Positions 11,189 through 21,674 of a DNA stretch of 64,000 bases are shown here, one piece after another. Within the stretch, counting starts at the first letter, position 1; the number at the start of each line of letters is the position of its first letter. Made by a program: the position numbers and the translations under genes. The notes beneath the pieces were generated by a model. The model was not told where the DNA came from and did no database searches. It worked only from the letters and a program-made list of their open reading frames with translations. Origin of the DNA: Coleophoma eucalyptorum (lineage: Eukaryota > Ascomycota > Leotiomycetes > Helotiales > Dermateaceae). Location of the stretch: positions 620,001-684,000 of the forward strand of contig JALRME010000008.1 in assembly GCA_026120035.1 (NCBI GenBank), in the 5' to 3' direction.

Positions 11189-11664
11189 GTGCTTCTAGTA
11201 AGATATATCTTGTGTTCAAGCAGTTTGTGGTGTTGAGTTTCTAACGTCAAGAATGCGTTATGAACTCAGCTCGAAGGCTCAGAATCTTTCGAAAGTTGTA
11301 TATATATGATAGTGTTTAAGCGTAACGCAAATCGACTGACTTTGATACCAAGTGAGAAAGAGTAATGAAAATAGGACCGTTCAGAAGATATATTGGAGTG
11401 AAGGGAAAGAATCAGCAACCAAAACAAGTCTTGGATAACTGGTACAGTCTTGTCAACATATATCTACCTTTAAATGTGTATAATAAGCAAAGAATACAGA
11501 TAAGCCAAGGTACATGCCGGCGTATTTGTTCTTTTATCTACCTTCATCAACGTCTATTTTGATCTTGATAATCTCTACAACTGACCATATTCACCGGCAC
11601 TGTACATTAGACAATAACTAGCACTGAACCTTTTCATGTGTTTATATTAGAGCTTGTTAGTTAA
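11189..11664. other. no gene recognised
   Basis: AT-rich 3' flank shared by the acyltransferase and the convergent ligase pseudogene. Confidence 0.5.
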
Positions 11665-13330
11665 GTAAGACTAATATACCTACCCATGGTACATATGGAT
11701 ACATGTCTATTGGTTTCGGCTGCTGTCTTTCCCATGGCATTCTTCGAAATTGCGTCTATAAAGACGATTCCGCCATATTGAGGGCTTTATACTTTGCCAA
11801 CCGCTCTTCCATAGACGCCCTCACCTCTGCTTCTCCGGGACCACCTTCACTATCTGTATCACCCACCGTGGGCATCCTCACCACACACACCCTAGGCATT
11901 TCATTTTCCGCACTCTTCATCCCAACAACTGCTGCATCCATGATCTTGGGATGGCTGATGAGCACTGCTTCCAATTCGGCTGGGGCGACCTGCCACCCGC
12001 TCACTTTGATCAGCTCCTTGTTGCGGCCCACAACATACCACTTTCCACATGAGACATGGCAAATGTCGCCAGTTCGAAATCATCCATCCTGGACCATCTC
12101 CGATGTAGCTGCGGGGTTTTTATAATATGAAGTCATGGCCTGAAGAGACCGGGCCCATGCCTCGCAGGCGTCTTTTCAGTCTCGATTACATTTCCCATCT
12201 CGTCAACAAGCCTGCAATCCAATTTAGCATTCAGTGCCAACCATATTTGAGGTCTGCAGGCCAGAACTAAATAAGGACAAGGATGACAAACCTAATCATC
12301 GCATCAGGACTCAAGCGTACCACGCTTCCAGTCGTATTACGCTCAGGGAACTTGAAGAACGTGAGGCCGAGGCGAAAGTACTTCATAAAAATATTAAGCA
12401 CAGCAGTATCGATAGGAGAGCTGCCACACCAAACGAACCTAAGGATGGAGAGCAAGTCCCTTAGTGGCAGCCCCGACTTCAGCATGTTCAGCACTATCAG
12501 CGGTGTGGTAGCTGTATCTGCGGTAGCTTTATCAGTGATAGCATGCTCTTGAACCGCATTGACGAGTTTCTTGAGATCAAACCGCGGCATAATGTAGACG
12601 CTTTCGCCTCGACGGAGGGGGTTGATGTGGACAAGTGCGGCGCCAAAGATGTGAAAAGGCAGCAAAGCAATCAAGGTTTTGACCTCGTAATCCTTGCCCT
12701 GGAACTGGATAGCGATATCTTTGGCAATCTCAGAGTAATGTGAGAGCCTGCAGAGTTTGGGCAAGCCCGTCGTACCAGATGTAGGGAAAATGCAGGCTGT
12801 GGTGTCGGGCGCCGTCTACTCATCAGTGATGCATATCCAGTCACTGGAGCCATAAGTAAGTAGAGACGTCACGGATGCAGGCTCACAGCTCGGCGGCGCT
12901 GAAATAACTTCAACAGCAGCCTGGTCCGACTCGTCACTTCGCTTCAAGAGCTTCGATCTGTGCAGCGCTGTCTAAACGAAAATCTTGATATCAGCGTGCG
13001 GAAGTGCCTTGAAAGCTGCCTGTGCCGCTTCCAGGTGATCGGGAACGGTGATAACAACTCGCGTTGCACACATGTCGAAGAAATTTGACAATTCAAAGAC
13101 CGTATACCCCGGATTGGCGCCTGAGTAGACGGCACCGCTACCAAAAATTGCAAAGTAAAGGCAGATGTAGAAGACCTTGAATGTATAAGTAATGATGTAC
13201 TTGAATATGGAATTTGTACTTGCATCATTGAGCTCTGTTTCACAGCTCTGCTGCACCACTCGGTGTAGGTATCATCATGAGCTACATTTTGTTTTTTGAA
13301 TCGCACAGGTCTGCGATTCACAAGTATCAT
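11665..13330 (-). pseudogene. broken 4-coumarate-CoA-ligase-like AMP-dependent acyl-CoA ligase
   Basis: Pieces of one adenylate-forming enzyme run in order on the minus strand but in different frames. Seen from the N-terminal side: the SGANPGYTVFEL region near 13100; the nucleotide-binding motif FPTSGTTGLPK near 12770; the middle domain around 12300-12700; then GRNKELIKVSGWQVAP near 12020; and the C-terminal NAMGKT segment with the catalytic Lys near 11715. Lesions: an in-frame TAG just before FPTSGTTG, a TGA in the GWFRTGD motif (Trp codon lost) near 12085, a frame change before that motif, and an extra dinucleotide near 11780 that throws the last 25 residues out of frame. The 5' end is uncertain. 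Enzymes of this group charge aromatic or fatty acids with CoA, usually in peroxisomes. In the living ancestor it probably served the P450/acyltransferase group. Confidence 0.85.
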
Positions 13331-13990
13331 CCGATCAAGAGGTGTAAGAGGTCAGTCATAGATTTACTTCGGTTTCCTTTATTATTGTTCTGTTCTGTTC
13401 TGTTCTGTTCCGTCTCTCTTCCCTCGTCTGCACACCGCCTCCTCCGACAACGCTGGGCTGCTATCATAGTGATAGGTATATGATGGAGAAACCCCATCTA
13501 CCGCAGCCTGGCGCACCAGTCCAATCCGATTCAATAGCATATTTCCTATCACAGAGGGCGTAGAAGAAGGTGCCGTTCGACCGACACAGACTCTAAATGT
13601 CCTCAAATCAGCAGTTAGCACCACTGCAGATACTCTAACCTCTCCCATCAAGCCTACGTCTATGGTGCCTAAGATAGAGTTGGATTCAGAAAACAAGGGA
13701 TTCTCCAGCTCAGCGGATGCGGCGCCATGTGCGGGTTTTCAGGATGTCCAACAGCATAGCTCGTGGAGAGGTGTGTTGGAAGCCATTCCACCAATTCGAC
13801 ATCTCCCACAAGTAGCACGCATCCGCTGGGACTTTTTCGTCGACTCTTCTCGTTGGTTTTCATGAGAAATTCCCTGACTCTGACTATTGTCCTGTATAGC
13901 CATCGAACTCTACCCGTGGTGACTAACGCAGCCGCAGCTAATCTCATTATGACCGGCTTGATCAGAGTACCTTATGTGCGGTCCTGAGAG
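13331..13990. other. no gene recognised; TGTTC microsatellite
   Basis: About five TTCTG/TGTTC units near 13387-13410. A 67-codon plus-strand frame at 13662-13865 and an opposing one match nothing known. Confidence 0.4.
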
Positions 13991-14420
13991 TACGGCGCAC
14001 ATTGGCAAAACCCACGTCAAACATTCCTAATCTAGCCTAGAACTACATGCATATCTGAACTAGATCCTCGCTTTCTATACCTATTTGGTACATAGTATTC
14101 ATCACAACTGGTCTTTCTCTGGTTTTTATTTAGTTATTATAAATAAAGGATGAGTTGGCTAGGGTTAGTTGGTTAGAGTCAATTCGGGGTTTTAGGAGGT
14201 GGCGAGAACCCCCTGTTTAGGTTATGTATAGTTAAAACATAATTTCTTAAGTGATAGACCTGGTTAGAAACTGAAGAACAATTATTATATATAGATTGTA
14301 TCTTGCTATTCAATGGTTAAATACGAGGCCAAAGTGAAGCCTTACCTAACTAGGGTTAGTACTAAAACGCCAAGCCTAATATAGGAGGTTTGATGTGGGT
14401 TTTGCCAATGTGCGCCGTAC
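13991..14420. mobile_element. non-autonomous inverted-repeat element (MITE-like), TA at both ends
   Basis: The first 32 bases (from TACGGCGCACATTGG) return as their reverse complement at the right end with one mismatch. The element is about 430 bp and has no coding capacity. Both ends are bounded by TA, consistent with a Tc1/mariner-type TA target duplication, although the TA could also belong to the repeat itself. It sits directly beside a truncated LTR. Confidence 0.8.
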
Positions 14421-14429
14421 CTCACATCC

Positions 14430-14544
14430 CGTACTTATACCTCTCTGCATCACACTTTCGTCAATCAACATCTTTTACAACTTCTGAACCTAACAACCTG
14501 TTGACATAACAGTCACCTATTACGTTACCTGATGTAAACCAACG
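14430..14544 (+). repeat. truncated LTR (3' part) of the 193-bp family
   Basis: Matches the second half of the solo LTRs at 16264 and 44547: the TACCTCTCTGC segment and the terminal ACGTTACCTGATGTAAACC. Its 5' half is missing at the edge of the inverted-repeat element. Confidence 0.75.
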
Positions 14545-14798
14545 GTGATTAACTAGGAAAGACATGATCGTTGTTTTTCCCACTTCCCATATCTCCACCA
14601 CGTCTGATTTGTTGTTCGAAATCCACGCCTGAAATTTAGAATGTGACAGAATCCAATCGCAAGTACTTGGGATGGGTGTGGCAAGATGAGCCCTACCTAC
14701 ACTACTTGTTACTTTTACGTGACTACTTGGACGGGTTTCATGTAAGGGCGCTAAGCCTTTTAATGCTTGGCACTCTTTTGATTAAAATTATCTCTATT

Positions 14799-14990
14799 TG
14801 TTGGTTTACGTTAGGTAACGTAGGTATTTGACTTCTGTGTCAAACAGGTGTAATGTTCATTCAGAAGCAAAGATGGATGTTGATTGAAGAGAGTGTGAGG
14901 CTGAGAGTTAAGTACCTCTCTCGCTAAGAATACTGTATGTGACATGTGACCAGGTCTCGTGATTGACCTGTTGTAAATAGCATTCCGACA
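14799..14990 (-). mobile_element. solo LTR, minus orientation
   Basis: A 192-bp copy of the same LTR, reading TGTCGGAATG at its 5' end (14990) and ending CCAACA at 14799. The flanking pentamers, CTATT and ATATT, differ at one base, consistent with an aged 5-bp target duplication. Confidence 0.8.
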
Positions 14991-15556
14991 ATATTTCCTA
15001 ACTCTAGAAATGCGCCAAAATCTAATAAACAAGCATAAATATTTAAATTAAATACTAAAAGTTACTTAATAATCTTAATTATTGTATCTCAAAAGAAACC
15101 TCTTAAGGAAGACAAAAGTCCCGAATTGGCGGAGTTAAAGCTAAAAATTAGGCTCGTGAGCCTTTATATTTTGGCTTTTGGTTTCAAGATCAAACCTGTA
15201 CCTGGATTATAAGCTCCTTACTCCTTTATGTTTTCAAGAGAAGGAATTATTATTTTACGGCATTAAGGTAGGAGTATACTTTTACCTTCTTAATTTCCAC
15301 AGCCAAGACCACAGAAACTCGACCCAGTCAAGATATACTTTTCGTATTCAAACTCGGTTAATACGTTATGCCGAACGCAAACAGGCTTACCTGTAGCTGT
15401 ATCATAATCCGCTATCTCGACTTCCAAAAGATATATAAATATCCTCACTTCCCTTAATAATTAAAAGGCCAGTAGCTACTCATTATTCATTTACAGTTAT
15501 TCCTTACTATCAACATTCTCTCTTTTACCAACCAGCTCTTTCACCAAGTTAACATC
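14991..15556. other. AT-rich intergenic stretch, promoter of the small secreted protein gene at its right end
   Basis: No open frame is supported. The last 130 bases carry a TATA-like box and a CT-rich leader for the gene at 15557. Confidence 0.5.
15432..15439 (+). promoter_or_regulatory. TATA-like box upstream of the small secreted protein gene
   Basis: TATATAAA, 118 bases before the ATG, followed by a pyrimidine-rich stretch and CAAG-type leader. A placement consistent with strong, regulated expression in filamentous fungi. Confidence 0.5.
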
Positions 15557-15820
15557 ATGCACTCCACTACCGTTTTCAAGTTTCTTATCGCCGCTTTCAT
15601 GGCCACCAACGTGTCTGCCAACTGCAGCCAGAAATACAATATTGATGACTGCTGCTACCGCGATGCAAAGGCTCAACAGTCGCAGGACCGTAACGAAGCC
15701 ATCCCATGGAACGGCATTGTCCTTGCTGAGGGAACTCTTTGCCCTGCCAACGTTAAAGCGACCTGCGGTGCCAACTGCTGCCAGATCTCTACCGGCTGGG
15801 GCATTGGTTGCCCTAAGTAG
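15557..15820 (+). CDS. small secreted eight-cysteine protein with hydrophobin-like cysteine order
   Basis: An intronless 87-residue protein. Residues 1-21 form a signal peptide ending VSA. The mature 66 residues have eight cysteines in the order C-CC-C-C-CC-C, the order that defines hydrophobins. The spacing is C-x8-CC-x28-C-x7-C-x3-CC-x9-C. The C5-to-CC gap of three residues is shorter than the hydrophobin norm and the chain is not notably hydrophobic, so it is probably not a classical hydrophobin. An effector or antimicrobial role is as likely. The ATG has good context (ACATCATGC) and a TATA-like box lies 118 bases upstream. It lies between two solo LTRs in opposite orientation, in an otherwise gene-poor stretch. 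Confidence 0.8.
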   Translation: MHSTTVFKFLIAAFMATNVSANCSQKYNIDDCCYRDAKAQQSQDRNEAIPWNGIVLAEGTLCPANVKATCGANCCQISTGWGIGCPK

Positions 15821-16263
15821 ACAGTCTTTTTGTTAAAAAGAATGGTTACTTACTATCGCATGGTAAGCTTTTACTTTTCTTAACGTTCCTAAATTCAAAA
15901 GACTAATTCCAGTCATTAGGTGGATAAGAAAGCGTTAATTACGCTATTAAAGTACTATTTTTACTTTCTCTGGAATCATAGTCTTTGGATTTGTTACAGG
16001 CATTGGATTGGATTTTTAAAGTTCGCTTAGTTTTGCAGTTCAGGAATTAAAGTTGGCGCCGACTTTTTTCCCCATAGTCTTCTTTTAAAATTTAGAAATG
16101 AATTTTGATTTAACAACAATTTAACCATTTTTATTCGTTCTCTACTTAAAGTCTAATCTAGGAATCTGTTAGTTACTTACTTAAGATTATAGATAGGATT
16201 ATATATATACTAATTCTTTAGATTACTATCTGGAAATATAAATAAGTATTACAGACATACAAG
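15821..16263. other. AT-rich intergenic stretch
   Basis: 3' flank of the small secreted protein gene; nothing else recognised. Confidence 0.5.
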
Positions 16264-16456
16264 TGTCAGAATGTCGTTTACAGGTCATTGAAGAGGCCTA
16301 GTTGCATGTTATGGTATCCTTAGCGAGAGAGGTATTTATACCTCTCTGCCTCACACTCTCTTCAATAGCTCATGAGTAAACCAACTACTCATGAACACAA
16401 CTCATATCTGATTAGACTTGAGAATCACCTATTACGTTACCTGACGTAAACCAAAA
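16264..16456 (+). mobile_element. solo LTR with 5-bp target duplication
   Basis: 193 bp from TGTCAGAATG to ACCAAAA, flanked on both sides by the direct pentamer ACAAG (16259-16263 and 16457-16461). It is the same length as the copy at 44547. It contains a TATTTATACC core that could be the LTR promoter. The length and 5-bp duplication suggest an LTR retrotransposon; the superfamily cannot be told from the LTR alone. Confidence 0.9.
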
Positions 16457-16590
16457 ACAAGGCTACTTAGCCTTATATATCTCTTACTCTTGTTAGAAGA
16501 TTAGTTATAGCTACTAAGGACCCGCTGTAGTACTATTAACGTCACGGCTTTGTATTATATAAGAGTAAATAAGGCTGATTATAAACTTAA

Positions 16591-16645
16591 TGTCGGAATG
16601 TCGTTTACAGCTCAATCACGAGACCTAGTCACATGTCATATATAC
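16591..16645 (+). repeat. LTR fragment (5' end) of the same family
   Basis: The first 55 bases of the LTR, from TGTCGGAATGTCG to the CACATGTCATA segment, then unrelated sequence. Confidence 0.75.
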
Positions 16646-16756
16646 AAATTTACCATCCAACCGGACTTCCTATAAAACAGGAAACAACAAACAGCTGTCT
16701 GCTGAGCTGTCTGGTATAAATCTACCATCCAACGGTTGGAGCACCCCCCGAAGGAC

Positions 16757-17263
16757 TGGCATAGCTTTACAGGTTTTCCAAACGTCGAGAGTTCTCCTGG
16801 CTTCAGCTTGATTGTCTCTAAAGCCGGCGATTGGACAAGTGCAGCTATTACCAACAGCCTCATGCCATATGGAGCGTGAAACACTTACTTCAGGATTCGG
16901 AAGGAACTACCTCCTTTCCGATCGAATTTTACTTATAACCACTGGTTCAGGAATGGGCCCTTGTCTTTCTCTCCTAGCAGCTCCGAATCGACCCCCAATT
17001 CGGAGATTATGGCAAACTCGATCACCACAAAAGACTTACGGCCAAGAGTTTTTAAAAATGATTTCCATGGTCGATAATAACGCAGTAGTAATCGACTCAG
17101 ATAAGCATGGGAGACAAGACATGTTTCCATTGTTTGCGATATGGTGAAGGACTGTAATGCAGAGGCAGTCTTCATTATTTACAGGCCAAATATGGTCCAA
17201 ACATTAGTTTTCGAGTTCGACACAAGAGGCATCCCAGCTTTAGGGCCGGTAATTGGTTCCTAG
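16757..17263 (+). pseudogene. C-terminal fragment of an FAD/NAD-binding (TmpA/ferric-reductase-like) membrane oxidoreductase
   Basis: Three frames hold consecutive parts of one protein end: WHSFTGFP...GFSLIVSKAGDWT (FAD-binding part), then TTGSGMGPCLSLLA and RRLWQTRSPQKTYG (NAD-binding part), then DMVKDCNAEAVFI ending at a stop at 17261. Joining them needs frame changes near 16875 and 17125. The N-terminal membrane and any adenylation part is absent, cut near an LTR fragment. The pattern resembles the C-terminus of TmpA-type proteins of Aspergillus and of related reductases; I cannot separate these. Non-functional as seen. Confidence 0.7.
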
Positions 17264-18844
17264 AAACGATATTGCACTGACATCCAACCTCGATTAGATT
17301 TCTCGTTGCGATTACGATATTAATTAATCATCTTTTGAATAACCAGACGGACACATCACAGGACAAGAACGACACCGCTACTTAAAGATACGGACAGCGT
17401 TGTCAGCAACACCACTCTTCACAATTTCACGTATGAAGCGACTCCTGGTATTTTCGGTGCGTTATTTTGCAGGCAAAAGCTTGCGCAGTTAGAAGAAGAA
17501 TCCCTGGTTAGAATGTGCGCCAAGCCAGGAGGATACCATGGTCTTATCTACATACCTTGTTACCATATAAACCACACTAAAACTCAGCAACTCTGATTAG
17601 AATACGAGATAGAATGTACCTATACCAGGTCTTATTTTACGATAGAACAACTGTGTTATACAGATATGCCCAAATGATACTGGCTATATTCTCAAGTCTT
17701 CACTTTTCCATAAAAACCACAGTTCATGAAATAACCAGTCATATTCTTTCCATGTACAACATCAGAAGAGCCGAATGATTGTGCCGCGTCTGATAGTAAT
17801 TTCAAGGAAGGTAAACAGAAATTTATTTCACATTGACGGAAGGTCCTCTGAAAGAAAGTATCGGCCGAACGGCACTCTGCCTGGTTCAACTGTAATATCG
17901 AGTGTAGCGAACAGAAGTTTACTTCTGATCGACGGGGTCCACTAGAACACACTTTCGGCCGAAAGTATACCTCGGCCCCCTGCCTAAACACCCCACCCTC
18001 TTCCACGATACATTCCTATGTAAATACTTCAAACTTGACTTCAATTCTCATTTCCAATCCAATTCAATTTTTGTATCACGGAATCTCATTTGAAAATGCA
18101 AACCTTTTATATCTACGAGGTTGATCTTCGCGATGCTAAATTTTGTACCGAGGATTCAATCTCGTGGCGTGGCTAAAAAGACTGGTGTATGGAGAATCAT
18201 CTCGGACTTGCCATAAACGATTACAAATGTCACCAATGCTTGTAAGAAACGCTATAGCCTTTCATGGGTGACCTGATGTCTTATCTGGCCCATGGTAGCC
18301 GGTTGTGCTCGTTAAATATTGAGCATAGCATGAGCAGATTATTATTAGCCTGGATCTTTTAGATGCCACTTTATTGTAAGGATAGACTTCTTATGCTATA
18401 AATCTCAGGAACAAGTTTTATATTGAACAATTATGATTATAAGCTTAAGAAACTAAATTTGACAATTTCGACGAATAGATTTGGAAAAGGTTTGGATGAA
18501 GATATATGATGGTAGAAATCGAATAAAACCCATAACTTCGATTGATCAGCACATTCATTGCAACATGGGAATAAAATATAATAAGTATCCACTTAGTTGA
18601 TTTTCTGGCCAAGCGCAGAGATAAGAGAATTTCTCTAACCAAATTCCATTGTCAAATTATTGTGTGAGGTGCATCAGTGATTCCAGTAGGACTCTAAGGT
18701 GGGGTGATTCTTGACAATCCTCCAAGGCTATAAAGTAGGCATCGTGGTCCTCCTACTACGTATATATCTGCATCGAAAACGAGCTTTCTGTCTCACATTA
18801 TCGAAAAAGCTAGTGACCAAGTTCATCTCGTTCTCTTCCAAACA
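17264..18844. other. no gene recognised; imperfect internal duplication near 17.8-17.97 kb
   Basis: Two related segments of roughly 90 bases (about 17816-17905 and 17909-17995) share words such as CAGAA(A/G)TTTA, GGTCC and TCGGCCGAA. A TATA-like TATATATC lies near 18770 for the amidase. No ATG occurs between about 18661 and the amidase signal-peptide segment. Confidence 0.4.
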
Positions 18845-21358
18845 ATATTTACAGGCAATCGTTCAGGGCTCCTGCTCTTAACGAGTTTTTTCTCAGGAGC
18901 CGCTGCCGTTGTCATTGGTGATGTCACGCCTACTCATGGAAGAGTTACCTATATAAATAGTGTACCTTACTATGTAGGAGGTATTGCAGTATCGCAATTC
19001 CAGAACGGAAGCCGATCGATATTCGAATCGATATCACTACCAGACGTCGACGTTTTTCCGTTCACGATTATCCAGACAGGCAATAGCAACTTCTCATTAA
19101 ATGAATTCGAAACAGTCATCACAGACTACTCCAAGGATGATGTTTTTCAGGAGGCTTTTTTACGGTGTATGTCTACGCTAAAAAACACAATCCAAAATAT
19201 GCCTCTTCCAAACAAATTGAAATTTTGGTACGTCAAACCGCTAATATCTTGATAGCAATCTACCTCGATTACACTGGCAATGGAACTGCTTTCATTGAAA
19301 ATGGCGTCTCCACTGCCGCCAGCAAGAAGGGGAATTCTATCATCATGGCTTCAAGCAAGTATGTAGGATTGTCAAAGCCAGGTTTAGTGACAGAGCTGCC
19401 TAATGGCCCATACTTTGCTTCTCCACTTACAGGGAATATCTTCAAAGCCCATAGACTGTATCCTGATTATAATTTGGCTTTCATGGAACCAGCTATAAGC
19501 GACGAGAAAGGTGGATATCTACCACTTTCAGCTACAACAGAGGTAAGAAGCATTAAAGTAGCATAAATAATATCTTAAAGCTCATATAAAGTAGGGTTTG
19601 ATGCAAAGAAGCATTGCTGTGCCATCTAGGCTATACTTTACCCCAACTGCAGCAAAGCCATTGGCTGGAGTATGTACACCACAATTTCTAGTGATCTGGC
19701 GGCGTTGACGAATTTTATGACAGCTACGCCTAGGAGTTAAGGATATTTACGACGTCAAAGGTCTAAGAACCAGTGGCGGTGATCGTGCCCATTACTATCT
19801 TTATGGTCCTAGTAATATCACCGGTCCAGCTGTACAGAAACTTATCAACAAAGGTGCTATTTTCGTGGGCAAAATGAACACAGTACAATTCGCAAACAAT
19901 GACAGTCCCACAGCTGATTGTGTAGACGTTCATTGTCCATTCAATCCTAGAGTGAGCCTAAGGCAATCGAAACCTATAGTAGTTATGCTAAACGTCTATT
20001 TAGGGTGATGGGTACCAGAGCCCTAGTGGGTCTTCTAACGGCCCAGCTGCTGGTGTTGCATCTTACGACTGGCTCGATATCTCAGTTGGAAGTGATACGG
20101 GCGGCTCCATGCGCTTCCCCGCCGGTGCTAATGGGCTTTACGCTGGTAGACCTTCAACTGGAGCTGTTTCGATGGACAATGTCATTCCCCTTTGTGGTGG
20201 TATGGATTCTGCTGGAGTTTTCACCCGCACCGCAGAGCTTTGGGCGACTGTCGCGCATGCTTGGTACGATGAGTTCAAGGGTGATTATTACAGCTATCCC
20301 AAAACATTGTACTACCCCACAGACTCGTTCTCGGCCACAACAGTCAGCAACAATGCAACAACAGACCTCTTTGAATCATTTATAACGAAATTGGAGAGAT
20401 TTCTCGGAACTTCTAGAACTAATTTGACTCTAAGTGACTCGTGGAACCAAACTAGACCTGCGGAAACACCATCTAGTCTCGATGATATGTTATATCTGGT
20501 ATGCAGAAAAATTTCTCTCATACTTATATGGTTTATCTCCATTTTAAGTATCTGTAAACAATACTAACCAAACTCAGACTTATGGAGTTCTCGTCTCAGT
20601 CTACCAATGGTTGAACTTTGGTGCAACCTTCTTCGCCGATTACCAGGCCGCAAATGATGGCCGCAATCCCTTCATCAACCCAACTCCCCTTGTGCGATGG
20701 CAATGGGGAGTTGCAAATGGTGGCCAAGCGGCATTTGATGTTGCCTGGGAGAATAAGACTATGTTTTCGGATTGGTGGAATGGAGAGGGTGGCCTTGGTG
20801 CTGCCAATACAACAACTTGCTCCAACGGACTCTATATTTATCCAAATAGCTATGGCAGCACCTCGTATAGGAACAACTACATAAGGTAAGCTTGAGTGTC
20901 TTTTGTGCTTTTATTTCCCATGGTATATCTGAAGTGGGACCGGCGTCTTTTAATGAGTAGAGCACAACTCGAACAGAAAGCACATAATCGCAACTCATGC
21001 TTTAAGTTAGCTGCTAAGAAAAATCTCGATAGCGCACCAACTGCACCGCCATTTGGATTTTACGACCAATATGTTGCTGTCTACGCTGGAACTCCAGATG
21101 TTGTGCTTCCTAGTGAGTACTCCATATCTCTCCATTCTACCTCCTATGCTATTTGTCGTATACTTGACTTACTCTCAAATTACAGTTGGCGAGGTTCCTT
21201 ACTTGAGTACAATTACCAAACGCACAGAATACTTACCAGTTACCGTCGGTATTAATGCTGCTAAAGGTTGCGACCTGATGTTAGCAAATCTACTTCGCGA
21301 GATGCACCAGGAGGGGATTTTAAAGCCCGTTGCTACAGGTTCAAGACTCTTTCCATAA
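18845..21358 (+). CDS. secreted amidase-signature hydrolase, start codon apparently lost (ATA)
   Basis: Eight exons fit: 18845-19166, 19256-19542, 19595-19669, 19724-19951, 20004-20498, 20578-20885, 20961-21112 and 21186-21358, giving about 679 residues. A leader [14 protein letters not shown] opens the protein, an N-terminal domain of about 170 residues follows, then the amidase-signature domain. The Ser-cisSer-Lys triad is visible: Lys in GVKDIYDV, then GSSNG and [13 protein letters not shown]. The family cleaves linear amides. The codon where the start should be, in frame just before the signal peptide, is ATA (18845-18847), and no other in-frame ATG precedes the mature part, so translation may be lost or depend on a non-AUG start. 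All later exons are open with good splice sites (for example GTATGT near 19167 and an ACTAAC branch near 20562), so decay, if real, is recent. The sixth intron's acceptor (20957 or 20960) is the least certain. Confidence 0.7.
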
Positions 21359-21674
21359 AAGATAATGTCTACTTACCTCTAGCTATAATAAATATATCCT
21401 AGAATAAACAATATGCCAAATCAAGATCTAAAAAAAGCAAGGAGAGGAGTTATGTTGTATTCATGTAGTGAGCATGCAACCTTGCTTAACTTAAATTCTG
21501 AAAGGTATATCGCCTCTCTTCGCTTTATTTATCGTATCTTAGACGCGCTATTGGTTTGATTATATAGGCAGATTACATGTGTTTCATTCTATGCTAGTTG
21601 TTTATTAATATGTCAACAGGTGCTAAGATACAGAGCTATAAGATCGAACAAAATGACCGCATGGCATCTACGGC
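21359..21674. other. convergent 3' flanks
   Basis: AT-rich gap between the amidase and the minus-strand MACPF gene; nothing recognised. Confidence 0.5.

Noticed and set aside
12085..12087. RIP as the cause of the stop in the ligase pseudogene
   Set aside because: TGG to TGA here means a C-to-T change in a CpC, not the CpA context favoured by RIP; a single site proves nothing.
15557..15820. Calling this gene a hydrophobin outright
   Set aside because: Cysteine order fits, but the gap before the second CC, the short length and the polar chain do not.
19140..19260. Apparent frameshift in the amidase near 19155
   Set aside because: A GTATGT donor at 19167 and an acceptor at 19255 with a CTAAT branch restore the frame; it is an intron.
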